A DNA stretch of 64,000 nt, from the NCBI GenBank assembly GCA_903862425.1, contig CAIOYC010000009.1, positions 310,001 to 374,000 of the forward strand, written 5' to 3'. Source of the stretch: an uncultured Caulobacterales bacterium (GTDB lineage: Bacteria; Pseudomonadota; Alphaproteobacteria; Caulobacterales; Caulobacteraceae). This document shows, in pieces, positions 18,183 through 26,401 of the stretch (the stretch's first letter is position 1; the number at the start of each line of letters is the position of its first letter). Below the pieces are notes generated by a model, which ran no database searches, was not told the origin of the DNA, and saw nothing but the letters and a program-made list of their open reading frames with translations. Both the position numbers and the translations under genes were made by a program.

Positions 18183-18671
18183 TCAGGCGCAGGGTTTCAG
18201 GTGCAGGCCCCGGGGCAGGGTGGTGGAGGGGTCGCCGCAGGCCCCGGCCAGCTGAGCCTGGGTCAGACCGCGGGCCCGCCCCATCTCCGCGCCGGAGAAG
18301 TTCACACCGCCGAGCTTGGCCCCGGCGAAGTTGGCGCCCTCCAGATAGGCCCCGACAAACGTGGCGTTCGTCAGGTCCGAACGGGCGAAGTCGGCCGAGC
18401 CCATCACCGCGCCATAGGCGTTGAGGTCACGCAGATCGCTACCGGACATCCGCACATGCCCGGCGACGGCGGCGGAGAGGTCGGCCTGGCGCAGGCGAGC
18501 GCCGGCCAGATTGCGTCCCTTGAGGTTCAGTCCGCCGAAGTCAGCCTGGAACAGGTTGCAGCGTGGGCAGGCCGCCCCCGCCTTCACGTGGGCGATCTGT
18601 CCGGCGTTCTGCGCCGCGGCCGGGACGGCGAGGGCGGCGAGGGCGGTGACGATCAGGGTCAGGCGGCGCAT
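18183..18671 (-). CDS. Small secreted pentapeptide-repeat protein (paralogue)
   Basis: A 162-residue exported protein with a signal peptide (MRRLTLIVTALAALAVPAAAQ), a CPRCNLFQADFGGLNLKG motif and about 15 pentapeptide repeats. Its C-terminal block ARGLTQAQLAGACGDPSTTLPRGLHLKPC has the same pattern as the gene at 17140. ATG 18671 is set by AAGGAG 7 bases upstream. The shared N-terminal CxRC and C-terminal cysteines suggest periplasmic disulfides or a ligand site. Likely a tandem duplication and one operon. No role can be assigned. Confidence 0.82.
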   Translation of the reverse strand: MRRLTLIVTALAALAVPAAAQNAGQIAHVKAGAACPRCNLFQADFGGLNLKGRNLAGARLRQADLSAAVAGHVRMSGSDLRDLNAYGAVMGSADFARSDLTNATFVGAYLEGANFAGAKLGGVNFSGAEMGRARGLTQAQLAGACGDPSTTLPRGLHLKPCA

Positions 18672-18790
18672 GGGAGGCTCCTTCATGCGCGCCACCTTGG
18701 CGCACGCGGGTTAAGGCCAGGTTTGACTCCCCGGGCGGCTGGACGCCCGGCGTGCGCTCCACCATGCTGGTGCGAACCTGGGAGAGGATC

Positions 18791-19405
18791 ATGCGACGTT
18801 CGATGGCTGTAGGCGGCGCGGCGGCCGCGCTGGCGCTTCTGGTGGTGGGTAGTGCGCGCGCCGAACCGACTCCGGCCCCCGTCGCCGCGCCTGCCCATGC
18901 GCCGGACACCAAATTGGCCCTGGCGGAGCAGATCATCACCGCCACCGATGCGGCCGGAACCATGCGGCGCATGGTCAGCGCCATGTCAGCGGGTATGACC
19001 CGCGGCCTCAGCGCCATGCCGAACACCGGGGACATGGACAAGTACCTGCCCAGGCTCCTCGACGAGGAGCTGGACCGGATGACCAAGGCGATTCTCCCGC
19101 AACTGGCGCAGGTCTATGCCGACACCTTCGACGAGGCCGAGCTTCGCGACGTGCTGGCCTTCTACACCTCGCCAGCAGGCCGTAAGCTGATCGAGAAGCA
19201 ACCTGAACTGGCCCGTCGCGGCCAGGCCCTGACCGCGCCGCTGATCCCCGGTATGCAGGCCGACATGCTGGTGAAAATCTTCGACCATGTCTGCGCCGTA
19301 CAGAAGTGTACGCCCCAGCAGCAGCAGGTGATGGAGAACGTGAAGAAGCAACTGCTCGACCGCATCAAGGCCCAGGCCCTGGCGGCGGCGAAAGAAGCGG
19401 TCTAG
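18791..19405 (+). CDS. Secreted DUF2059 domain protein
   Basis: A 204-residue exported protein: a signal peptide (MRRSMAVGGAAAALALLVV, SARA) then a helical domain with the DUF2059 signature ADTFDEAELRDVLAFYTSPAGRKLIEKQPEL. Domain members are periplasmic and poorly characterised. ATG 18791 has GAGAGG 3 bases upstream and starts the signal peptide. It diverges from the small pentapeptide gene. Its stop shares CTAG with the convergent GNAT gene. Confidence 0.85.
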   Translation: MRRSMAVGGAAAALALLVVGSARAEPTPAPVAAPAHAPDTKLALAEQIITATDAAGTMRRMVSAMSAGMTRGLSAMPNTGDMDKYLPRLLDEELDRMTKAILPQLAQVYADTFDEAELRDVLAFYTSPAGRKLIEKQPELARRGQALTAPLIPGMQADMLVKIFDHVCAVQKCTPQQQQVMENVKKQLLDRIKAQALAAAKEAV

Positions 19406-19839
19406 CCGGGCCGCTCGACCAGCCAGCGGCTGAACACCTTCACCGGCTCGACGGTGTATCCGAGCGACACATAGAATCCGGAGGCCGCGGCGTTGGTCTC
19501 GCGCACCATCAGTTCGATCTTCGGTGCGCCGAGGTCCGCGACCCACGCTTCTGCGGCGGCCATCAGCGCCCGGCCGAGACCGACTCCGCGCCGCGCCTCC
19601 GCCACAGCCAAATAATAGACCCAGGCCCGGTGACCATCGAAGCCGACCATCACCGTGCCGATAACTTCGTCGCCGTCGCGGGCGGCAAGTATGGTGGAGG
19701 TCGGCGTCGATAGCGCGAGCCGCGCGTCGGCCTCCGGATCGTTCCAGGGGCGGGTCAGTCCGGCGGCGCGCCACAGCTCAGCGGCGGCGACGACCTGGTC
19801 CGACGCTAGGGGTCTGATCGGCAGGCTCACCTGCCTCAC
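19402..19839 (-). CDS. GNAT family N-acetyltransferase
   Basis: A 145-residue cytosolic acetyltransferase. The acetyl-CoA binding motif A is AVAEARRGVGLGRALMAAAEAWV. Preceding strands GTVMVGFDGHRAWVYYLAV and the terminal NAAASGFYVSLGYTVEPVKVFSRWL resemble YpeA-type GNATs. The start is GTG 19839, immediately after the TGA of the upstream TSCPD gene (TGAGTG), so translation is probably coupled. Substrate unknown. Confidence 0.88.
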   Translation of the reverse strand: MRQVSLPIRPLASDQVVAAAELWRAAGLTRPWNDPEADARLALSTPTSTILAARDGDEVIGTVMVGFDGHRAWVYYLAVAEARRGVGLGRALMAAAEAWVADLGAPKIELMVRETNAAASGFYVSLGYTVEPVKVFSRWLVERPG

Positions 19840-22284
19840 TCAGCCTGCAAGGCCAGGCGCTGCGCCGCACTTTTCGCACACCAGGCGCCCGCCCATGCGG
19901 GTGACGGCGAAGTCCCCGCAGCTGGGGCACAGGTCCGGCACGTGCGCCCCGTCCGCGTCCTCCATGGGGCGTCGCGCGCCGGGCAGGAACAGCAGGTTGT
20001 CGGGCGCGGCGCCGCGGGAGAAGCCCTTGGAGATGAAGTGGGCCATGGAGAGCGGTTCGCTCCCGCCCTCGTCGCCGTCCTCTTCGTCGGCCTTGCCGCG
20101 GCCGAGCCCGTCGGCGTTCAACGCATCCGGGTCGCGATTGGCCAGGTCGTCGCGGCCGAGATAGCTGATGCCCAGTTCGCGGAACAGGTAGTCGAGGATG
20201 GAGGTGGCCGAGCGGACCTGGTCGTTGCCGTCCACCTTCCCGGCCGGTTCGAAGCGGGTGAAGACAAAGGCGTCCACGAACTCGTCCAGCGGCACGCCGT
20301 ATTGCAGGCCGATGGAGATGGCGATGGCGAAGTTGTTCATCAGACTGCGGAAGGCGGCGCCCTCCTTGTGCATGTCGATGAAGATTTCGCCGAGTTCGCC
20401 GTCGTCGTACTCGCCGGTGTGCAGATAGACCTTGTGGCCCCCGACCGCGGCCTTCTGGATATAGCCCTTGCGCCGGTCCGGCAGTTTGCGCCGGGTTCGG
20501 TCGCGTTCGACAATCCGCTCCACGATGCGTTCGGGCTGGAGCGGTGGAGGCGCGCGCTCCACCTTCGGCTCCTCCAGCGGCGGCAGGATCAGCATCGGAA
20601 CGGCGCCCGCCGGACGGACGGGGTGAAGGGCGCGGACGCCCCGGCGATGCGCTTCGCCGATGAGGGTCGTCATGGCGGCGGGCGTTTCGCCGCCGACGAT
20701 GCGATGAAGCGATGGGCCGGCGCAGGCGGCTTCCAGCGCCGCGGTCATGACCAGCCGGGCTGAAACATCGAGATCCGCGCCGGGCAGGAAAGCGTCGCCG
20801 CTGACCCGTCCTGCGCCGCACAGGTGGCGCTCCGCGGCGGCGATGACATCGGCGCTGAAGCCGGCGGCGGAGAGGGTGTCGAAGTTTGCGAGGTCCTCCG
20901 CCGGGGCGCCCAGAACGTCGCGCACGAAGCCCTCGCCGAGTACGGCGGCGGAGAAGGCGCTCGCCATGGATGCGCCGACGCCAAGGGCGATCTCCGCCTG
21001 GCCGATCTCGTGGTCGGTGAAACCGGCGGCATGCAGGGCGGCGCGGTCGATACCGGGGCAACCATAGACGAAGCGGGCGCCGAGGGCCTCGACACGCGCC
21101 GCATCCAGGTCGCGGCCGAGCGTCTCCAGCCCGGCCAGCGTCGCGCTGTGTAGCGTGGCGAGCGTCTCGCCGTCGCAGGTTTCGGACACCGACAACGGCC
21201 CTCGCCAGGGCTGGGCGCCGAGGCTGACGCCGCCGAGGCGAAGCGATAGTTCGGCGTCATCCACCAAGGCCAGAGGCGCGCCGGAGCCGGCCAGCTCCGC
21301 GACCAGTTCACCCGCCGCGGTGCGCGCCTCGGCCGAGCCATAGGCTAAGCCCTGCGCCACCAAGGTTTCGTGGATGCCGGCCGGAACAAGCGCCGCGCCC
21401 GCAATAGCGGCGGTTTCGCCGACCAGCTTGATGGCGAAGAGGCGCTCGGCTGGGGCCATGGCGGCCAGGGCGGACAGATCGATGCCGATGAGCGGGCGTC
21501 CGGCCAGGGCGGCGATCTCCGTCGCGGCCTTGGGATCGAGGGCGAGCACGAGCCGCCCCGTCTCCCACGCGGCGCCGGCCAGAGCAGCTTTGGCCTCATC
21601 GGCGACGACGAGGACCGGGTTCGTGGCGGCCGCCGGGAGGTCCGCGACGGCGTATTCGGCGTCGCTTGCGGCCAGGGCGATGGCGTCGAGGATAAGGGCG
21701 TCGCCGGCGCCCGCGTCACGCGCGGCGCGGACGGCGCGGGCCAGCGCGGGATTGGCGAGGGGATCGGCGCAGGCGGCGCGGTCGCCTTCGCAACGCACAA
21801 CGGCGGAGACGACCTCGGCCAGCCGCGCGGCGATGGCGGCCTGACCTTGCCGCGCCAGCGCATCGGCGCGCTGGCGGGCGAGCCAGGCGGGGAGGGCGGC
21901 GGCGTCGACCGTCCCGATGGAGCTCACGGCGGCGGCCGGCGCCAGCCAGCCGGCGAGCACCGCTTCGACCAAGGCGTCGCGGAAGATGGACGCCGGCTTG
22001 GCCTTGGCGAACCGGCCTGCGGCGCGTCCCTGCGCCGACAGCCCGGCCGCCCAGCGGAACGGCCCGCCATCCAGAGCCTCGGCGCGTTCGCCGCCCCGCA
22101 TCAGGTCGGGCGGAAGCTTGCCAGACGAAGGTTGCGCGTCCGTCCAGTCGAGCCACGCTTCGACACGTGCACTCGACCAGTTCACCGGGGCGAGAACTTC
22201 GGCCAGGCTGTCGGCGCGCTCGATCTGACGGTGGCTGAGCGACGCGACGGCCGCACTTCCGGTGCTCTGCGGCCGACCCGCCAT
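19840..22284 (-). CDS. NrdJ-like TSCPD-domain protein lacking the reductase core
   Basis: An 814-residue protein related to class II (B12-dependent) ribonucleotide reductase. The part from about residue 600 is closely NrdJ-like: [15 protein letters not shown], the TSCPD segment [40 protein letters not shown] and [21 protein letters not shown]. It ends with a zinc-ribbon-like CPSC...CEKC. The first 560 residues are Ala-rich and only faintly resemble NrdJ (for example [17 protein letters not shown]). I do not see the conserved NPCxE and radical-site cysteine motifs, and NrdJ is normally about 1200 residues. A catalytic reductase is therefore unlikely; a regulatory or nucleotide-binding role is an inference. 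ATG 22284 has AGAAGG 8 bases upstream. Confidence 0.8.
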   Translation of the reverse strand: MAGRPQSTGSAAVASLSHRQIERADSLAEVLAPVNWSSARVEAWLDWTDAQPSSGKLPPDLMRGGERAEALDGGPFRWAAGLSAQGRAAGRFAKAKPASIFRDALVEAVLAGWLAPAAAVSSIGTVDAAALPAWLARQRADALARQGQAAIAARLAEVVSAVVRCEGDRAACADPLANPALARAVRAARDAGAGDALILDAIALAASDAEYAVADLPAAATNPVLVVADEAKAALAGAAWETGRLVLALDPKAATEIAALAGRPLIGIDLSALAAMAPAERLFAIKLVGETAAIAGAALVPAGIHETLVAQGLAYGSAEARTAAGELVAELAGSGAPLALVDDAELSLRLGGVSLGAQPWRGPLSVSETCDGETLATLHSATLAGLETLGRDLDAARVEALGARFVYGCPGIDRAALHAAGFTDHEIGQAEIALGVGASMASAFSAAVLGEGFVRDVLGAPAEDLANFDTLSAAGFSADVIAAAERHLCGAGRVSGDAFLPGADLDVSARLVMTAALEAACAGPSLHRIVGGETPAAMTTLIGEAHRRGVRALHPVRPAGAVPMLILPPLEEPKVERAPPPLQPERIVERIVERDRTRRKLPDRRKGYIQKAAVGGHKVYLHTGEYDDGELGEIFIDMHKEGAAFRSLMNNFAIAISIGLQYGVPLDEFVDAFVFTRFEPAGKVDGNDQVRSATSILDYLFRELGISYLGRDDLANRDPDALNADGLGRGKADEEDGDEGGSEPLSMAHFISKGFSRGAAPDNLLFLPGARRPMEDADGAHVPDLCPSCGDFAVTRMGGRLVCEKCGAAPGLAG

Positions 22285-22491
22285 CCGCATCACCTTCTAT
22301 TGTACGGCGCGAAGCTATCGAGCGTCGGCTCCGTACGCAACGGATTGCGGCAATCGGTCCACAGACCACAACATCTGGATATCGAAGGCGCGCGTTCCGA
22401 GCTGGCGTGGCCGCTGGACGGCGCGGGGCGGCCTGCCTATAGTCCGGCGCGATTTCGCACGCCGCTCCCTCGGCGCGCCAAGGAGTTTCCG

Positions 22492-22890
22492 GTGTTCATC
22501 AAGCGCATCTTCACCTGGTGGAACGGGGCGACCTTTGGGGCGCTGCTCACCATCGCCCAGCGCGGCCGCTATGTGGGCGAGGACGATTTCGGCTCCAAAT
22601 ACTATGAGGCCAAGACGATCCGCGACGGCGATGCGGGGCGTCGGCGTCGTTGGGTGATCTACAAGGGCTATGCCGAGCCCTCCAAGGTGCCCGCCGAATG
22701 GCACGGCTGGCTGCACCACACCTTCGTGGAGCCGCCGACGGTGGCCCCGCTGAAGGTCCGCGCCTTCGAGACCGAGCACCTGCCCAACCTCACCGGCACG
22801 CGCTTCGCCTGGCGTCCGCGCGGTTCGCTGACCCGCGGGGGGCATCGTCCCGCCGCGACGGGCGACTACGAAGCCTGGAAGCCCGAATAG
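22492..22890 (+). CDS. NDUFA12-family complex I accessory subunit
   Basis: A 132-residue protein of the NADH:ubiquinone oxidoreductase 17.2 kDa (NDUFA12/B17.2) family, an accessory subunit of alphaproteobacterial and mitochondrial complex I. Signature residues: FTWWNGATFGALLTIAQRGRYVGEDDFGSKYYE and RRWVIYKGYAEPSKVPAEWHGWLHHTF. The start is GTG 22492, with AAGGAG 6 bases upstream. Its stop overlaps the GTG start of mlaD by one base, so it begins the NDUFA12-mlaD-DUF2155 unit. Confidence 0.93.
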   Translation: MFIKRIFTWWNGATFGALLTIAQRGRYVGEDDFGSKYYEAKTIRDGDAGRRRRWVIYKGYAEPSKVPAEWHGWLHHTFVEPPTVAPLKVRAFETEHLPNLTGTRFAWRPRGSLTRGGHRPAATGDYEAWKPE

Positions 22891-23420
22891 TGGCTGGCAA
22901 GGGCGAGCGGTGGGCGGAGACTGGTGTCGGGGCGGTGGTGCTGGCGGCGGCGGCGGGGTTCCTGATCTATGCGGTCGGCCATGCCAACGGCGTGGGCGGC
23001 GGCGCGGGCGGCTATGACCTCGTGGCGCGTTTCGGCGATGTCGGATCGCTGACGGCCGGCGCCGATGTGCGTGTGGCGGGGGTGAAGGTCGGTTCGGTCT
23101 CGTCCATCGAGCTCGACCCCAAAAGCTATCTGGCCAAGGCGCACTTCCAGATCCAGCCGCAGATCAAGGTGCCGTCCGATTCGACGGTGAAGATCACCTC
23201 CGATGGGTTGCTCGGCGGGCAGCACGTGGTGATCGCCCCCGGCGGCGCGCCCGACGACATGAAGCCCGGCGCGGAGTTCCAGAACGTGCAGGGCGCGGTG
23301 GATCTGTTCGGGCTGATCGGCCAGGTGATCCGGCCGCAGGGGGGAAGCGCTCCGGCGGCGACGGCCCCGGCCGCAACGCCCGCCGCGCCGGCCGCCGATC
23401 CCTATCCGGGCGGACACTGA
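22890..23420 (+). CDS. mlaD: Outer-membrane lipid asymmetry protein MlaD (MCE domain)
   Basis: A 176-residue MCE-domain protein with one N-terminal membrane anchor (VVLAAAAGFLIYAVG). The MCE domain shows YDLVARFGDVGSLTAGADVRVAGVKVGSV, then TVKITSDGLLGGQHVVIAPGG. MlaD hexamers hold phospholipid in the periplasm for the MlaFEDB transporter. A Pro/Ala-rich tail ends the protein. The GTG start overlaps the preceding stop (TAGTG). mlaF and mlaE are not in the window, which is usual in this order. Confidence 0.92.
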   Translation: MAGKGERWAETGVGAVVLAAAAGFLIYAVGHANGVGGGAGGYDLVARFGDVGSLTAGADVRVAGVKVGSVSSIELDPKSYLAKAHFQIQPQIKVPSDSTVKITSDGLLGGQHVVIAPGGAPDDMKPGAEFQNVQGAVDLFGLIGQVIRPQGGSAPAATAPAATPAAPAADPYPGGH

Positions 23421-23423
23421 CCG

Positions 23424-24167
23424 ATGCGGGGCGTGCGGATCGCGGTGAGCCTGATGGCGTTGGCCGGGGGGCTGGCGGTCGCCGGTCTTGTCGCGGCGCA
23501 GGACGCCAACAGGAGCGCCACACCGCCGGTCGCGCCCGCGCCAAGAACAGCGGCTACGCCCATCGCTCCGGCCTCGCCGACCGCGCCCGCTGCTGCGGGG
23601 CCCGTCGCGCCGCCGGTAGTCACCAGCGTGCCGACCACCCCCGCCGCCAAGGCCATCGCCGATGCGGTGACGCCGGAGGAGGGGCCGCCTCCGCCCAAGG
23701 CCGAGGCGACCGCCAAGCCGGTGGTCAAGCCGGATGAACCACCCAAGCCGCCGCCCGAACCCCTCAAGCGCCCGCGCTATGTGGGCGCGGTGATGCAGGC
23801 GGTGGACAAGCTGACCGCCGAGACCCTGCGCTTCGAGACCAAGGTCGGCGAGCCGGTGCGGTTCAAGGGCCTGATCCTCACCGTGCGCGCCTGCGAGACT
23901 ACGGCGGCGGATGAGGTCACGCCCGACAATGTCGCCTATCTGGAAGTGCAGTCGCAGCCGATGAACGGCCCGGGCCATGCCGCCGCGCCGCCGCGCCAGG
24001 TGTTCAAGGGCTGGATGTTCGCCAGCTCGCCCGGACTGCATCCGTTCGAGCACCCGATCTATGACGTGTGGCTGATCGCCTGCAAGACCGCCGCGCCCGT
24101 GGTCGAGGCGCCGGCGGCGGTGAAGTCGCCCTCCGTCCCGGCCAAGGCGGCCGCCAAACGCACCTGA
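23424..24167 (+). CDS. DUF2155 domain protein (exported)
   Basis: A 247-residue exported protein with a signal peptide ([21 protein letters not shown]), a long Pro/Ala-rich linker, then the DUF2155 domain (about residues 115-220) containing [25 protein letters not shown] and [27 protein letters not shown]. The family sits beside mlaD and aat in many alphaproteobacteria, suggesting an envelope role (inference). Its last 109 bases overlap the convergent aat gene. Confidence 0.85.
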   Translation: MRGVRIAVSLMALAGGLAVAGLVAAQDANRSATPPVAPAPRTAATPIAPASPTAPAAAGPVAPPVVTSVPTTPAAKAIADAVTPEEGPPPPKAEATAKPVVKPDEPPKPPPEPLKRPRYVGAVMQAVDKLTAETLRFETKVGEPVRFKGLILTVRACETTAADEVTPDNVAYLEVQSQPMNGPGHAAAPPRQVFKGWMFASSPGLHPFEHPIYDVWLIACKTAAPVVEAPAAVKSPSVPAKAAAKRT

Positions 24168-24712
24168 TACTCGGCGCGGGGGATTTCCTCGATCCCGAAC
24201 TGGGCCAGGTGGTCGGTGTGGAACTGGGCGTCGAGCAGGCGGTAGCCGCCGATGAGCAGTCGCCCTACCAGATGCACCAGCGCCACCTTAGAGGCGTCGG
24301 TCTCGCGGCTGAACATGCTTTCGCCGAAGAAGGCCGCGCCAATATCGACGCCGTAGAGGCCGCCGACCAAATCACCATCTCGCCAGCACTCGACGCTGTG
24401 CGCCGCGCCCCGAGCGTGAAGTTCGCCATACAGCCGCTCGATATCGGCATTGATCCAGGTCTCGTCGCGATATTCGCCCTCGGGTTCGGCGCATTCGGCC
24501 ACCACGCGGGCGAAGGCGGTGTCGATGCGCACCTCGAACGGATCGCGGCGGACGGTGCGCGCCAGTCGCCTGGGAACGTGAAAATCGTCGAGCGGGAAGA
24601 CGCCGCGCAGGTGCGGGTCGACCAGGTTCATCTCGTCGGACTCGCGCCCTTCCGCCATAGGAAAGACCCCATGGCGGTAGCATTCGATCAGGTCATCGGC
24701 GGTGAACAGCAT
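24059..24712 (-). CDS. aat: Leucyl/phenylalanyl-tRNA--protein transferase
   Basis: A 217-residue cytosolic enzyme of the N-degron pathway; it adds Leu or Phe to proteins with N-terminal Arg or Lys, marking them for ClpS/ClpAP. Motifs: [67 protein letters not shown] and [15 protein letters not shown]. It converges on the DUF2155 gene and overlaps it by 109 bases at the 3' ends. The overlap covers the poorly conserved tails of both proteins. Confidence 0.95.
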   Translation of the reverse strand: MLFTADDLIECYRHGVFPMAEGRESDEMNLVDPHLRGVFPLDDFHVPRRLARTVRRDPFEVRIDTAFARVVAECAEPEGEYRDETWINADIERLYGELHARGAAHSVECWRDGDLVGGLYGVDIGAAFFGESMFSRETDASKVALVHLVGRLLIGGYRLLDAQFHTDHLAQFGIEEIPRAEYQVRLAAALAGTEGDFTAAGASTTGAAVLQAISHTS

Positions 24713-24752
24713 TCAGCCGGTCATCGCCGAGCCTGATCTCGGGTGCAAGAAC

Positions 24753-25286
24753 CTAGGTGCAGGCGCCGGGCTGCCAGCTATACTTGTTCTGGTCGGCCTT
24801 CCACACCCACTGGCCGCAGGCCGTTCCAGCGCCCGGCGCGGCGCTTGACGCCGGCGGCGCATAGCTGGACGAACGCGGCGGGGGCTGGCTGTCGTAATCC
24901 TCGTCCCACACGTCCGATGGCGCGTCGTAGTAGCCGCCATAGGGCGCGTAATAGGCGCCCGGATAATAATAGCCCGAGTACCACGGGTCATAGGCCGCGC
25001 CGAGCGCCAGGCCGAGCCCGAAGGCGCCCCAGCCATAGCCATATCCATAGCCGCGATAGCCATAGCCGCCACGGTATCCGTATCCGCCGCGATAGCCGCC
25101 GTAGCCGCCGCCACGATACCCACCGCCTCCGCCGTGGAAGCCGCCGCCTCCGCCATGGAAGCTTCCGCCGCCTCCGCCGTGGAATCCGCCGCCGCCGCCG
25201 CCATGACCGCCACCGTGCTGGGCGAGAGCCGCCGTGGGGGCCGCGATCAACGCGCCCGCCATCAGAACCGCTTTCAGCGCTTTCAT
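24753..25286 (-). CDS. Secreted Gly/Tyr-rich protein
   Basis: A 177-residue exported protein with a signal peptide (MKALKAVLMAGALIAAPTAALA), then HGGGGG/FHGGGGG and GYRGGYGYRG repeats (about residues 24-85), a short hydrophobic stretch, and a C-terminal segment ACGQWVWKADQNKYSWQPGAC. The two end cysteines flank a conserved-looking Trp motif. ATG 25286 has GGAG 8 bases upstream. Such glycine-rich exported proteins are common in Caulobacterales; their role is unknown. It diverges from the next gene. Confidence 0.8.
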   Translation of the reverse strand: MKALKAVLMAGALIAAPTAALAQHGGGHGGGGGGFHGGGGGSFHGGGGGFHGGGGGYRGGGYGGYRGGYGYRGGYGYRGYGYGYGWGAFGLGLALGAAYDPWYSGYYYPGAYYAPYGGYYDAPSDVWDEDYDSQPPPRSSSYAPPASSAAPGAGTACGQWVWKADQNKYSWQPGACT

Positions 25287-25402
25287 CACTACGCTCCTAC
25301 TCAAAACCACCCACAACAGATGTTATGTGTTAACTCCCAACGCAAGGCGGCCCCGGCTGGATGCGTCGGTCCAGGTGTTTGTTTTTACAGGTGCGTGCGT
25401 CC

Positions 25403-25861
25403 ATGATGCTTCGATCGATCGCCTTCTCCGCTTTGGCGGGGCTGCTGCTCGCCAGCGGGGCCCAGGCCCAGACCACCCAGCTCTCCAGCCTGCACGATGC
25501 TCTGCACCTTACCAACGCGCAGGAAGGCGGCTGGCGGGCCTATGTGGCGGCGATCCGGCCCGACGCCGGCGCCGAGGCGCGTCACCGCGAGGCGGCTCGG
25601 TTGATGGCTACGCTCCCCACGCCACGCCGCGTGGACCTGATCAACGCCGAGATGGAGGAGGATGCCGCCGCCGTCCGTCATCAAGGCGAAGCGGTGAAGG
25701 CCTTTTACGTCAGCCTGTCGCCCGACCAGCAGCGGGCCTTCGACCGCCAGACCGTCCCGTCGTCCGGCGCGGCCAAAAGTCAGGGCTCCGGCGCATCGCA
25801 ACCGAGCCCGAACCGCCTGCGTCAGCCGTCTGGCGACACCCTGCCGCCGCCTCAGCCATAG
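25403..25861 (+). CDS. Exported LTXXQ-like (Spy/CpxP-related) protein
   Basis: A 152-residue exported helical protein. Its signal peptide MMLRSIAFSALAGLLLASG ends at AQA. The mature part has LHLTNAQEGGW near the start and SLSPDQQRAFDR near the end, matching the LTxxQ repeats of Spy/CpxP-type periplasmic chaperones. A Pro/Ser/Gln-rich tail follows. The chaperone role is inferred from the motif only. It converges on the DUF805 gene 16 bases away. Confidence 0.75.
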   Translation: MMLRSIAFSALAGLLLASGAQAQTTQLSSLHDALHLTNAQEGGWRAYVAAIRPDAGAEARHREAARLMATLPTPRRVDLINAEMEEDAAAVRHQGEAVKAFYVSLSPDQQRAFDRQTVPSSGAAKSQGSGASQPSPNRLRQPSGDTLPPPQP

Positions 25862-25877
25862 GCCGTTCGGTCTCGGT

Positions 25878-26336
25878 TCAGGGCAAGGTTCGTCCGGGGC
25901 CCGGGCCGTACTTGTTGGGTTCCGCCTGTCCCGGGATCAGGCTGATCACCAGGGCGAACAGGCCGCCCACATAGGGCACGAACTCCAGCAGCAGAAACCA
26001 GCCGGACATGCCGACGTCGTGCAGACGCCGGATCAGTACGGTAAGGTTCGGCAGCAGGAAGCCAAAAATGGCCAGACAGGTGAAGATCGGCAGGAAATGA
26101 CTGTTGGTCTGCGCGCCGTAGACAGCGAGTGTGACGATGACGTCGATGATGATCGCGGCGAACAGGAACAGCACCTCGAACAGGACGAAGGACCAGTATT
26201 CGGCCCGGCTGGCCCGGCCCTTGCCGTTGGCGTAGTTCTTCATGCAGTAGACGAAATGGCCCCATAGGCCACGCCGCGGCGCGGCTGGTACGACCGCGCT
26301 GGCGCCCGGATCGTCCTGCAAGAATTCACTGCTCAT
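25878..26336 (-). CDS. DUF805 family membrane protein
   Basis: A 152-residue inner-membrane protein. The DUF805 signature KNYANGKGRASRAEYWSFVLFEVLF is followed by about four hydrophobic helices, with RRLHDVGMSGWFLLLEFVP between helices. Function of the family is unknown. A GGGGGA stretch lies upstream of the ATG. It is 65 bases downstream of mrp on the same strand. Confidence 0.9.
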   Translation of the reverse strand: MSSEFLQDDPGASAVVPAAPRRGLWGHFVYCMKNYANGKGRASRAEYWSFVLFEVLFLFAAIIIDVIVTLAVYGAQTNSHFLPIFTCLAIFGFLLPNLTVLIRRLHDVGMSGWFLLLEFVPYVGGLFALVISLIPGQAEPNKYGPGPGRTLP

Positions 26337-26401
26337 GTTCGATTTTCCCCCGAGACAGGATTAGGCCGAACATCACGCACGGCCAACCGCGAAGCGCGAC
26401 G

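Noticed and set aside
25060-25210. Short tandem DNA repeats in the Gly-rich gene as a possible CRISPR or minisatellite
   Set aside because: The repeats are GGN codons for glycine in an exported protein; there are no conserved repeat-spacer units.
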